Assembly: GCA_964549335.1 (NCBI GenBank)
Contig: CAZJUQ010000027.1
Span: forward strand, 1 to 64,000
Reading direction: 5' to 3'
Source of the DNA: Sulfidibacterium sp964549335
GTDB lineage: Bacteria > Bacteroidota > Bacteroidia > Bacteroidales > F082
Length of the DNA: 64,000 nucleotides
Under the pieces are notes generated by a model. The model was not told where the DNA came from. It saw only the letters and a program-made list of their open reading frames with translations, and did no database searches. Position numbers and translations under genes: made by a program. Below are positions 10,201-18,097 of this stretch, piece after piece; position 1 is the first letter of the stretch; each line of letters starts with the position of its first letter.

Positions 10201-13121
10201 TGTTTGACGAAGCCACCGACGGTGTTATTGCAAACGCCACGGTAATTGTGGGCGATACGTTAATTACGGCTAAAACCGACAAGTCGGGCGTTGCAGAGCT
10301 TGTATTTCCTTCGCCGGGACAACAGTTTCTGGTAAGGATTTATGCCGAAAATTATTCGCCTTATCAAACCTCGTTTAATATTCCTGTTAGCCGCGCATGG
10401 ACCGAAAAAACCGTAAAAATCCACTATGCATTACACATTTCGGGTATGGTAACCGACGAATCGACGGGACAACCCATCGACAGTGCAATGGTTTATACAC
10501 GGTTGCAGTCAACCGACGGAAATACCGTCTATCTTGAAACTTACACCGATAAAGAGGGAAAATACCGACTTAACGGTTTGCCGTGGTACGATTTCCCTAC
10601 CGTTGTACATATTTACGCTGTAAAAACCGGAAAAAATCCTTCCTATCTCGGCAAGGAGAAAAGGATTTTGGTAACAACTTCAATGACGCTTAGCGGTTTC
10701 GACTTTGCTTTGAAACGTGTTGACGATTGGGACTTGTCGAATATTTGGGGAATGCCTGTCACCATTGAAAATATGAAAGCACGACCCGGTTTCGGAATAA
10801 CCCTTAGCGGTTATTTTCACTCATTGCCTCACCACCCCGACATTAATACCATTAGCGGAGAAAAAGTATATTTTAAAAACCTGAAAGTGACAAAGGGTCC
10901 CAAGGGGGAAATTATTCCGGTGGACGATTTCGTAACAACCGAAAATTATTCTTTGCCCGTAAAAATAAAAGGGGGATTTTCGGGTAAACTTTTCAAGGTA
11001 ATAGACACTCCCGGCTCGGCTTCCGATTACCATTTGCAAATAACAAAAAAGGGTGACAACAGCCTCTTGAAAGGCGGATTGAAAATTGACATCTCCTCGT
11101 TTGGGTTTGCTTACGATTTTTCGGGTGAAATTTATGTGGGTGACGATACCACCGACCTGAATATTGCAGCTTTTAAAAGCGGAGAACAAAACTATCCTTC
11201 AAGACTATATCTTTTCGATAAAAAAAGTTTGTTTATGTCGTCGTATCCTACGCCCATTGCCAACTACAGGGTCTTTGGTTTCAACGCCTCATCGAGTTTC
11301 AAGAAGGCATATTTGCAAGACGGCACCATACACATAGGAACCATTTTGCACACCGACATACCGCTTGTTAACGGAAAACCGCTCGATTTAAAGATAGATG
11401 CAGGAGAGATATTGATTACACAAAACGACATGAAACTGGAACACAATCCCGGCAATCAACTCTCGTTTGAACTGGAGAAGTGGAAGGTGGTAAGTAAAAA
11501 CGGTTGGAAATTCGACAGAACCCGCGATGCCATTGTAATTCCGGAGGCAACCATATTTACCGGGTTGGGTGTTGATGCGGGAATTCAAGGGTTAAATATA
11601 AGACCTACGGCTTTGCGCGAGGGCAAAATAGACCTGAGTTCGGGATTGATGCTCGGCGACATAAAAAAATTGAAACTTGCCAAAGGAATGGAGCCGGTAT
11701 TTAATTACGATGCCGGTGTGGGTCATTACCGCATTAGTCTTACAGGGAAGACCTCGGGCGATTATGTGGCTTGGGTTGATAACCTTCCCGCCACCAACGA
11801 CAATCTGGAATTTACATCAATAGGTATGCTGAGCGACAATTCCACCGTATTCAGCTTGGGCAAAAACATGAGGTTTCACGATTTGTTTGATGTGTTTGTT
11901 GACCAAATAATGACAGGACCGGGCTTTTTCCGTTTGGCAGGTATGCCCAAAACAGGTATCCCCGGATATATAGCAACACGTGCCGAAGTAACCTATACCA
12001 AAGAAAACGGCAAACTAAAATTCAAGTTGGAGCCGTTAAACGGCGGTGCCGACCTTAACGCCAATACCCTGTTTATGCTCGGACAAAATTATAACGACCA
12101 AAAACTGACAAACAGACTGTTTACATCATACGGAACGTTTTTTATTAAACCGCCTCCCGACCAAGGTGGAAGCGAGGTGGAAATAAAAGGTTTCCTCACC
12201 AAAACCCCTACGCAGTGTTATATAGATGTGGTAACGCCGCAAACGGTAAAAATGGGTAAAGAGAAGTTCGATATCATAGAAGGCAAAATCTCAGTAAAAA
12301 ACAATAAATGGGGAGAGCTGCGTTACACGGCACATACACATTCGAAAGGGCTGAAAGATGATAACGTATTGGCATTTTCGGTTCATGGAGGTATTGAAGT
12401 TAACAGCGATAACGTATCGGCAGATTCCATTGAAACACCTTTGGGGAGCCTGAATATATCGTACATTTTCCCCGAAAGGGCTCTCGTTGGCGTTTTGACA
12501 ATAGATAAAGAGATACAACTCGGTTTCGGCTCGTTGAACAGCGGCATGATGGCCACACGTTTCGACCCCCACGGTTTTTACCTCGGTTTTGCGGGACAAA
12601 TAACCATTTTGAACGATACATACGACGGTGGTTTTATTATGGGCGATTACGATGCCGACCTTTCTGACGTTGCCCGCCCAATGCTTGCCAACTTCGAAAC
12701 CAATGTGCCTTCATTTGACGGTTTGACCGGATTTTATCTTATAGGGCAACGTATGTTGGTAAACAAAACATTGCCTTTGCTTATTATTGATGTTTCGGTA
12801 AAGGCGGGAATAGGAGCCTTTGTTAACCTCGACCTCAACAAAGGAATGTTCAGTGTGGGCGGATACGGTTTTGCCCATGCCAAAGGCGGAGTTAATGTTA
12901 CGGGATGCGGCTTTGTAGGTGTTATACAGGACGGATATGCCGATATCATAGGAAAATATGAAAACAAGGAACTCTCCATTTCTTCGTGTCAATCGCTTAC
13001 AACCTGTGTAAATGCTTGCGGGCTTGAGGGATGTCTCAATTTCACCAGTAAAATAAAGATATCAACGGGACACTCTCCCGAAGCCAGCTTAGAGATAAAC
13101 GGTTCTTGTAATAATAATTAA
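7248..13121 (+). CDS. Giant TANFOR-domain secreted protein
   Basis: 1957 residues. The signal peptide ends near residue 28 (FTMAQ). The first 170 or so residues after it match the TANFOR domain known from Tannerella forsythia and relatives (VTVSASVQPPFYSGFSYYVD start, then YVQGRFSGDNGI). Next come a Gly/Ser/Asn-rich linker (about 335-395) and several carboxypeptidase-regulatory-like or Ig-like segments with the pattern GKVVDEQGNPVSAYVRL and GMVTDESTGQPIDSAMVYTR (about 880-1150). The last 800 residues are repetitive beta-strand sequence, finishing in a Cys-rich tail (CQSLTTCVNACGLEGC). No T9SS sorting domain is seen. It overlaps the barrel gene and is followed after 17 bp by a fibronectin III gene. 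Function unknown; size and domains fit a cell-surface or periplasm-spanning structure. Confidence 0.8.
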   Translation: MYSRFNILRLHLIFLMLTGFVFPVFTMAQGAPPVTVSASVQPPFYSGFSYYVDHPEKIQVFFVNTSSSTLDVYVQGRFSGDNGIEIYSDPNYIMPQPITLYQGVPYQLTQENLGEIFSPDHILYQGITAQELMQMGALPEGNYQFCFSVYDYNTHQLVSDENSGCSNIIIISHIDPPEILNPLCGDSITATEPQNVLISWTTPVGAAPNVKYRLVMTEMHPGDRNPNDALAAASPPYFLEEDNLTVPQFLVGPSAPPLVEGRSYAFFVQAYDPDNMIVFKNNGTSEACWFTYKAAGQIEWDTTNNIIVPGGISGFDNDFKLIPPTTIHGQLRYNLASAVKERGASSGNGASGFFPPPGGSQPSGNTSGQNQNGGNANSNSVNFWGGVFSGFQGGVASNLNFLPPSGKGTIGASLYDLAGSEPLRNTAVRLVVRFGWKINDDIFNVVNIEGHAGIETLRKYRFYNLDGEEIPLENVFESIGKVLDVCTTDDQGNFNFNFNSPFFTGPFYAKSKNNAFGSGTYEGAIMLRIEVVNQKFCSPDISIFAQQGDNLEIPVQLALIKDYDMQLKVVSAYDTAGGSKDKGHNVIYSQWDTLAKAITGGKPIPGATVKVFRDMQKIKNEHPAILLSEGQKLGSVTKNNNGEFKDIFIGKTDAEGKVTITHLVKHWAITDGENQTPYYLSVQTRPENVDSAYEYTLYNFEPFFGTLKAMFSSSDMGKKLYGEDDAGNNGNSPVTYNYYYTTPDAAKDVSLGLVAANPEIRGRLMASSGMENIGISNVKVKLFEQNKLEVPSIALLLHGGDVNFDLSDDTHDFVYADVTKTNNSGFFRFKNLTVNQGEHMRVEGPYRRIQIESELYKRIVWPPANRMPLNLKYGELFFKEFQLFPKRLLKGKVVDEQGNPVSAYVRLLPNTPYVKTNPKYGMGHWGLTVTEENFEIPVKEKGNFIEILPLSNNYFPDTAYVNNYQEGQTVTFTVYRKMHHLRVHLFDEATDGVIANATVIVGDTLITAKTDKSGVAELVFPSPGQQFLVRIYAENYSPYQTSFNIPVSRAWTEKTVKIHYALHISGMVTDESTGQPIDSAMVYTRLQSTDGNTVYLETYTDKEGKYRLNGLPWYDFPTVVHIYAVKTGKNPSYLGKEKRILVTTSMTLSGFDFALKRVDDWDLSNIWGMPVTIENMKARPGFGITLSGYFHSLPHHPDINTISGEKVYFKNLKVTKGPKGEIIPVDDFVTTENYSLPVKIKGGFSGKLFKVIDTPGSASDYHLQITKKGDNSLLKGGLKIDISSFGFAYDFSGEIYVGDDTTDLNIAAFKSGEQNYPSRLYLFDKKSLFMSSYPTPIANYRVFGFNASSSFKKAYLQDGTIHIGTILHTDIPLVNGKPLDLKIDAGEILITQNDMKLEHNPGNQLSFELEKWKVVSKNGWKFDRTRDAIVIPEATIFTGLGVDAGIQGLNIRPTALREGKIDLSSGLMLGDIKKLKLAKGMEPVFNYDAGVGHYRISLTGKTSGDYVAWVDNLPATNDNLEFTSIGMLSDNSTVFSLGKNMRFHDLFDVFVDQIMTGPGFFRLAGMPKTGIPGYIATRAEVTYTKENGKLKFKLEPLNGGADLNANTLFMLGQNYNDQKLTNRLFTSYGTFFIKPPPDQGGSEVEIKGFLTKTPTQCYIDVVTPQTVKMGKEKFDIIEGKISVKNNKWGELRYTAHTHSKGLKDDNVLAFSVHGGIEVNSDNVSADSIETPLGSLNISYIFPERALVGVLTIDKEIQLGFGSLNSGMMATRFDPHGFYLGFAGQITILNDTYDGGFIMGDYDADLSDVARPMLANFETNVPSFDGLTGFYLIGQRMLVNKTLPLLIIDVSVKAGIGAFVNLDLNKGMFSVGGYGFAHAKGGVNVTGCGFVGVIQDGYADIIGKYENKELSISSCQSLTTCVNACGLEGCLNFTSKIKISTGHSPEASLEINGSCNNN

Positions 13122-13138
13122 CGAAAAAATCTGATAAC

Positions 13139-14644
13139 ATGAAACGGCTCATCATAACATTGTTGATATTTATTCCTCTTTACGGCTTTTCGCAAAAGGG
13201 AATTTATGTGAAAAAATCGGAAAGCGACTTGAACATACCGCAAATAGTTTGGGCAACGGTATTGCCTGTCGATTCCAACGATTTCAGGATATACAGGGCA
13301 AACATAAAGGATAAAAAGTTTGAGGAGATACATACGGTTCATTATGTAAAACCTCCGGACAGTTCGGGGGTTTCGGAGTTGTGGGTATTTGACACGACAC
13401 TTACCGAGAAGGCGGTGTATCTCTATTGGGTAAAAATAGAGAGCGGAGGCAAAGCATATTCGTCGGCTACGGCAATAGCCCATAATTACGGCTACATTGA
13501 ATCGCCGCGGGTACTATCTTTTGAGTCGGTACCGTTGGAGGACAGGAAGGCTGTACGGCTCAACTGGAAGGTTTCGTCACCGCAGTTGATAAACAGTTTT
13601 GCCTTGTACAGAAGCCGTTCGTACGATACGGGATATGTAAAGATTGCCGATATAGCGGCCGACAGAACCGAATTTACCGATGTTATCCCGCTTGCCAACG
13701 AACCCTGGTTTTATTACCTTGAGATTCACAATTGGTTTGGAGGAAGCAGTAAAAGTGTAAGTATTCCCGCCTTTGCCACTTTTGCCGAAAAACCCATACC
13801 TCCTCAAAATATGCATTGGAGCTTTAAAAACGATACAGTATTTATCGACTGGAAAAATGTCAGCCGCAACATTATAGGATACAGAGTGTACCGCAGTGTC
13901 GGCGATAAACCCTTTATGCAGTTGAAAGAGATGCAACCCGGCATAACCGAGAAGGTCTATTTTACCGATCAGGGGGATGTTGTATCCAAGGCATTGAGAC
14001 TCCGTTATTTTGTGCGGAATGTCAGCGACGGCTTTTTGGAAAGCAACAGTAGCGATACCGCCACGTTTTATTTGCCGGAACACAAGCCGGTATTTCCTCC
14101 CGACGAAGTCGATTACGTTATACTTCCCGGCGGCACGCTTAAATTGCTGTGGATGCCGCCAAAAAAGGGATTAACTCTTTCGTACAATGTATATTTGACC
14201 ACTCCCGACGGTAAGACGGAGAAGCTGAACGCTACACCTTTGGCACAAAACGTATTTACCGACACGCTTTACCGTAGCCAGGGTAAATACCTTTACCAGG
14301 TGGAAGGGGTAGGAATGTCGGGCAAATTGTCGGAAAAGAGAGCTGAAGTTGCGGTTTACAGGAAAAATCCACCACTTCATGCAATAATAGATATAAAACT
14401 TTACAAGGAGGGACTTGCAATATCGTGGAAAAAGGTACTCAATCCTCATATTACCGGCGTGGCTCTTTACAAGCAAAGCGGAAACAGCAAGCCCGTGTTG
14501 TTAAAACGCTATGAAAAAAATTCCGATGAAACCTATTACGATAAGGATGTTGTGCACGGAAACAGCTATCAGTATATTTTGAAAGCTGAAACCGGCAATG
14601 GCGAAACAATTGTTTTGAACGACGGAGTTCAAATGTATTATTAG
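13139..14644 (+). CDS. Secreted fibronectin type III domain protein
   Basis: 501 residues with a signal peptide at about 1-19 (ends YGFSQ). The remainder reads as about four or five fibronectin type III-like domains with repeated signatures such as AVRLNWKVSSPQLINSFALY, IGYRVYRS, LLWMPPKKGLTLSYNVYL and AISWKKVLNPHITGVALYKQ. No catalytic motif or sorting domain is visible. It is 17 bp behind the TANFOR gene and is the last gene of that operon, so it is probably an accessory scaffold for it. Confidence 0.8.
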   Translation: MKRLIITLLIFIPLYGFSQKGIYVKKSESDLNIPQIVWATVLPVDSNDFRIYRANIKDKKFEEIHTVHYVKPPDSSGVSELWVFDTTLTEKAVYLYWVKIESGGKAYSSATAIAHNYGYIESPRVLSFESVPLEDRKAVRLNWKVSSPQLINSFALYRSRSYDTGYVKIADIAADRTEFTDVIPLANEPWFYYLEIHNWFGGSSKSVSIPAFATFAEKPIPPQNMHWSFKNDTVFIDWKNVSRNIIGYRVYRSVGDKPFMQLKEMQPGITEKVYFTDQGDVVSKALRLRYFVRNVSDGFLESNSSDTATFYLPEHKPVFPPDEVDYVILPGGTLKLLWMPPKKGLTLSYNVYLTTPDGKTEKLNATPLAQNVFTDTLYRSQGKYLYQVEGVGMSGKLSEKRAEVAVYRKNPPLHAIIDIKLYKEGLAISWKKVLNPHITGVALYKQSGNSKPVLLKRYEKNSDETYYDKDVVHGNSYQYILKAETGNGETIVLNDGVQMYY

Positions 14645-14668
14645 TTGACAAATAAGCGTAAATAGGCT

Positions 14669-14690
14669 AAACTCCCTTTCCGTTGAGTTT
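14669..14690 (+). terminator. Weak hairpin after the TANFOR operon
   Basis: AAACTC (14669-14674) pairs with GAGTTT (14685-14690), followed by TGTTTG. It lies 25 bp after the stop codon of the fibronectin III gene. The stem is short, so the call is tentative. Confidence 0.25.
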
Positions 14691-14768
14691 TGTTTGAAAA
14701 GAAGGGTAGGGGGATAAAATTTCAAATTTCTATAGGTAAAAAATTTAATATTCCGTTTTTTTTCTTTT

Positions 14769-14917
14769 GCGGCAGGGATTGGAGCGGCAGCCCGCAGCCT
14801 GAAGCTCTGTTGAGGCTTGCGGAGGCAGGGCTGACATGAGGAAGCCCCTGAAAACGCATTAGCCGAAAAGAGCTTCAGGCGAGGACTATAGCGGAAAGCC
14901 CGGTACGGCATCCGGGC
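14769..14917 (+). repeat. GC-rich structured dispersed element, copy A
   Basis: Most of the 332-bp gap between the converging genes ending at 14644 and 14977 is this element. Compared with the reverse complement of 58207-58341 it shares four blocks: GCGGCAGGGAT, GCGGAGGCAGGGCTGAC (14819-14835), GAGGAAGCCCCTGAAAACGC (14838-14857) and GGCGAGGACTAT. A perfect 12-bp stem (GCCTGAAGCTCT 14797-14808 with AGAGCTTCAGGC 14869-14880) encloses a smaller GGGCT/AGCCC stem. A last hairpin GCCCGG/CCGGGC spans 14898-14917. It is clearly more GC-rich than its surroundings. It could be a REP-like mobile repeat, a structured RNA or a bidirectional terminator. The rest of the gap holds no gene I can support. Confidence 0.75.
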
Positions 14918-14976
14918 GGGATAGTGTGCAAACGAGCCGTAGCCGCCCCCGTGAATATAAACAGGAGCGACATATA

Positions 14977-15987
14977 TTAACCGGGTTTTGCAATAATTAT
15001 TAAGCCCTCCTTTTCGTCGGCAACATAGATATAATTTTGGTCGGCATCGATGCCGAGTGCATAACCGGTATCTATTTGACCTGTAAGTTTTGGTTTTGAG
15101 GTGTTGTTAACGTCGATAATTTTCAGACCGCTTTTTTCGCAAGTGACATAAATCTTGTTGTTTTCATAAAATAGTTCTTTGGCATACCCGTGAGTATCGA
15201 AATTGCCAGCCACATAAGGATTTTGGACGTCGGAGAAATCGACGATTTGCACCCCTGCGGTACCGCAAGCAAGATATGCGAGATGCCGTGAATTGTCTAT
15301 TTTAATATCTTCGGCATAGCCCGGAGTATTGCAAAACCCCACTTGAGGATAATTACCGAAACCGTTTTGAAAATTGGAAATGTTAACAATGGACAGCCCC
15401 ATTTCGCCCGTTGCAATCAACAAATAGTTGGTGTCGGAAGTTGCAATACAAGAGCGTGCATACCCCGAAGTTGAGATATTGCCTCTGATGTCGGGATAAA
15501 CAGGATAGCTTATTTCCGAGATTTTTACGCCTTTTTCGCTAATGGAAGTAAACAGGTAATTATCCAAGACATAGAGATTTTTGGCGGGTTTTACGGACAA
15601 ATTGGAAGCGGTAACCTGCGGGTTTGATTTGTCGGAAACATTTATTACGGTTATGCCGAAAGTGCCTGCTGCAAGATATACAACAGAGTCTTTAACGGCA
15701 ATTTTTGAAGAGTAACCCCGTACATTTTCGGTGGTTACCGATTTCAGAACAGGATTTTTTTTGTCGTTGATGTCGGCAATAAGCAATCCTCCTTCGCCTT
15801 GGGCTATATATGCAAAATTGCCTGTTACCGCCACATCCTGGGCAAATCCCTGAGTTTGGAACCTGGCGGTAATTTTATAACCACCGTCGGTAATGTCGGG
15901 TTTCAGCGATTCGGGGGGAACGGGTTTGCCGCAACCCCACAACAACAGACCTGTTAAAAAGAGCGATGATAATGCATGTGTTTTCAT
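14977..15987 (-). CDS. LVIVD-repeat lipoprotein of the pgs operon
   Basis: 336 residues. The N-terminus has a hydrophobic stretch ending in a lipobox (LLLWGC, Cys19), so it is probably lipidated after signal peptidase II cleavage. The body is made of repeats of the LVIVD type (GYAEDIKID ... AYLACGTAGVQIVDFSDVQN; GYAKELFYENNKIYVTCEKS), which build a beta-propeller. It is the last gene of the seven-gene minus-strand operon, 15 bp behind the barrel gene. A likely job is a surface or periplasmic binding partner for the barrel or for the polymer, but that is inference from context. Confidence 0.75.
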   Translation of the reverse strand: MKTHALSSLFLTGLLLWGCGKPVPPESLKPDITDGGYKITARFQTQGFAQDVAVTGNFAYIAQGEGGLLIADINDKKNPVLKSVTTENVRGYSSKIAVKDSVVYLAAGTFGITVINVSDKSNPQVTASNLSVKPAKNLYVLDNYLFTSISEKGVKISEISYPVYPDIRGNISTSGYARSCIATSDTNYLLIATGEMGLSIVNISNFQNGFGNYPQVGFCNTPGYAEDIKIDNSRHLAYLACGTAGVQIVDFSDVQNPYVAGNFDTHGYAKELFYENNKIYVTCEKSGLKIIDVNNTSKPKLTGQIDTGYALGIDADQNYIYVADEKEGLIIIAKPG

Positions 15988-16002
15988 ATTTTGTATTTGT
16001 AA

Positions 16003-17136
16003 TTACATTTTTAATTTATAAACCAATGTCATACCTGTTTGATATTGACTGTAATCTTTTTCGTTTGAGACGTATTCTTTGTTTTGTTCGGCAAGAGTGG
16101 TTGTTTTGCGTCCGAACCAATAACAGAACGCCGAAAGTTGCAAGGATTTGTTTAATGAAATTTTATATTTTAATCCCGACATGAATATATTATCGATGCG
16201 TCCTGCATGCAGGGGGTCGAGTTCGAGATAGTTTGCCGATGAGAAGTAACGTTTTCTGAAATCGCCCAAAATCTCTAAATAATGGCTGTATTTGTTTATA
16301 CGAGGCAGTTTGTAACTTGCGCTTAAAAAGAATCTGTGTTCGGTGAAAGAGGCATCGGGACCGTACGACGAAGCCGGAGTTTGGTACGAGGCGTCGTAAC
16401 CTTTGGCTTTTGAATGAACATAATAGTAACTTGCCTCCATGCGGAGGTTTTTGTTAACGGTTTGCTTGATTTTTATACCGTACAGGTTGTTTTTGCTGTT
16501 GTATTCGGTAAAATGAGAGTTGTAATAATAATTTGAGTGAAGAAACGAGAGTCGAATTATGGTATGAATAAACACCCTGTATTGTATCCAGGTGCCTAAA
16601 TTCTCCTTTTGAAAAGAGAATGGCTGAAAGGTGACAGGAGTAAATCCGTAAATTTTAACCCACTCTTTATCTCTGAAATGGCGAACGTAAAAATCGGGTA
16701 TATAACTGTAAAACAGTTTAAAACTCCCTTTGCGAGCAAACTCTTGTTTGATACCTATATTAAAGTAGTTCCAGCTTTTTATATTGTTAACGAGATACTG
16801 TTTTCTACGGAAGTCGCCCGACAACAAGGTTTTGTTTTTTTTAAAGATATCAAACGAAAAATATATTTTAAGAGCGGGGGCTAAGATAATGTCGTCGTAA
16901 GTATTAATATGAAAGCGTCCCGAATCTTGACGGTAAATAAAACGTTTCAGGTATTGGTCGGAATAGCGCAAAATATTATTATCATATATTGTTGACATTT
17001 GGAAATTGACCAGCATGTGTTTTTTCCGTTTTGCAAAGAGATGGTTTCCGGTCAAAAGCAAAAAAGCACTGAAGAGGAATAGGGCGGCACGGCGCCAATT
17101 TACTCGCTGAACACTATTTTTAAAATACGGATACAT
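16003..17136 (-). CDS. Outer-membrane beta-barrel protein of the pgs operon
   Basis: 377 residues from the ATG at 17136. An upstream alternative start at 17193 would overlap the previous gene by 23 bp and put a non-hydrophobic stretch ahead of the signal sequence, so 17136 is preferred. A hydrophobic segment (AALFLFSAFLLLTGNHLFA) ends near residue 35. After it come alternating amphipathic strands rich in Tyr, Phe, Asn and Lys ending in LVYKLKM, consistent with a barrel of 14-16 strands. There is no recognised family. Its position behind pgsBCW makes it the best candidate in the window for an outer-membrane exit channel for the polymer (inference). Confidence 0.6.
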   Translation of the reverse strand: MYPYFKNSVQRVNWRRAALFLFSAFLLLTGNHLFAKRKKHMLVNFQMSTIYDNNILRYSDQYLKRFIYRQDSGRFHINTYDDIILAPALKIYFSFDIFKKNKTLLSGDFRRKQYLVNNIKSWNYFNIGIKQEFARKGSFKLFYSYIPDFYVRHFRDKEWVKIYGFTPVTFQPFSFQKENLGTWIQYRVFIHTIIRLSFLHSNYYYNSHFTEYNSKNNLYGIKIKQTVNKNLRMEASYYYVHSKAKGYDASYQTPASSYGPDASFTEHRFFLSASYKLPRINKYSHYLEILGDFRKRYFSSANYLELDPLHAGRIDNIFMSGLKYKISLNKSLQLSAFCYWFGRKTTTLAEQNKEYVSNEKDYSQYQTGMTLVYKLKM

Positions 17137-17170
17137 AATCAAAATTATTGATAAGTCAACGCCTGAGCAA

Positions 17171-18073
17171 CTATTTTTCCAATGAGACGGCATTTTTGGG
17201 TATTAAGAGTCTGCCGAGTACCGAACTTTTATCGAGGGGATAAATTTCGTAGGTATGTCTTCCTTTGGGGACATCAATAACAAATTCGCGAGCTTTACCC
17301 GGCACAAGGGTTTTATCGCTTTTGTAATATGTTATTTCGGAGCGTACACTGCTGAGTCTGAATGTATTTACCGTCTTCCCGTCTCTCTTTACTTGAATAC
17401 GGTAATGTATTCTGCCTTTCATATTATAGTGGTTTTCGATACGTGTAAAAACGCGCAGTAGGGTAGGTCCGTTCAATGTAACCTTAAGAGGTTTCTGTTT
17501 GGAGAATCTGTAGTAATCCACTATCTCTTCGCGTGCTACCAATTCAACGTGGTTTAACGGTGGAGAGGGTAAAAATTCTATCCAATCCCGTTTTTTAGGT
17601 TTTTTGGTTAAGAATTTAAAGCGAGCTTCCACCTTAGGCTCTTTTTTTGCAAGTAATAAAGCAACAGAGTGGTAACCCCGGGTAAGTTCTATTTGGAAAT
17701 CGTTTCGTTGTCCCGGCACTCCGAGTTTGCCGTTTTTGAAAGTGGCATTGGCAGCACGCGGCACACCTTTGAATTTTTGTTTTTGCCACGGCCCGCCGTC
17801 AACCGAGAAAAGAATTTCGTATTTTACTTTTGAATCGACACCCGGTTTTAGGCGCGGGCGTGTCATCACCTTCATTATACCGTTTCCGTGGAGGAAGACC
17901 ACTGTGGTATCTTTGGCACTTAGCGAATAGTAATGCCGTTCTTTGCCGGAGATAATCAGAGTTACCCTTTTTTTGTGGATTGAGGGTTTCAGATATTTAT
18001 TACCGTCTCTTTTTTGGGCGTGCAAACAGAGAAACGGTGTAACCAATAATAATATTAATACTTTATACTTCAT
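17171..18073 (-). CDS. Secreted protein with two internal repeats, pgs operon
   Basis: 300 residues, signal peptide at about 1-19 (ends CLHAQ). The mature part has two related halves, about 45-150 and 185-290. Each starts with a YY-S/F stretch (RHYYSLSAKD; VDYYRFSKQK), continues with a hydrophobic V-L-G-core, a K-x-YEI or H-YRI strand, and ends with VPG-x2-R/A-x-F-x-I followed by RG(Y/R)H. This looks like an internal duplication of a beta-sandwich. It lies 24 bp behind pgsW and 34 bp ahead of the barrel gene. I do not recognise the family. Being basic (many K and R), it could bind an anionic polymer in the periplasm; that is speculation. Confidence 0.65.
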   Translation of the reverse strand: MKYKVLILLLVTPFLCLHAQKRDGNKYLKPSIHKKRVTLIISGKERHYYSLSAKDTTVVFLHGNGIMKVMTRPRLKPGVDSKVKYEILFSVDGGPWQKQKFKGVPRAANATFKNGKLGVPGQRNDFQIELTRGYHSVALLLAKKEPKVEARFKFLTKKPKKRDWIEFLPSPPLNHVELVAREEIVDYYRFSKQKPLKVTLNGPTLLRVFTRIENHYNMKGRIHYRIQVKRDGKTVNTFRLSSVRSEITYYKSDKTLVPGKAREFVIDVPKGRHTYEIYPLDKSSVLGRLLIPKNAVSLEK

Positions 18074-18097
18074 TTTATTTCTAATTTAAAAAATGTT

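Noticed and set aside
14501..14911. 136-residue open frame across the structured element A
   Set aside because: Runs through the GC-rich repeat and into the fibronectin III gene in antisense; no signal peptide or domain.
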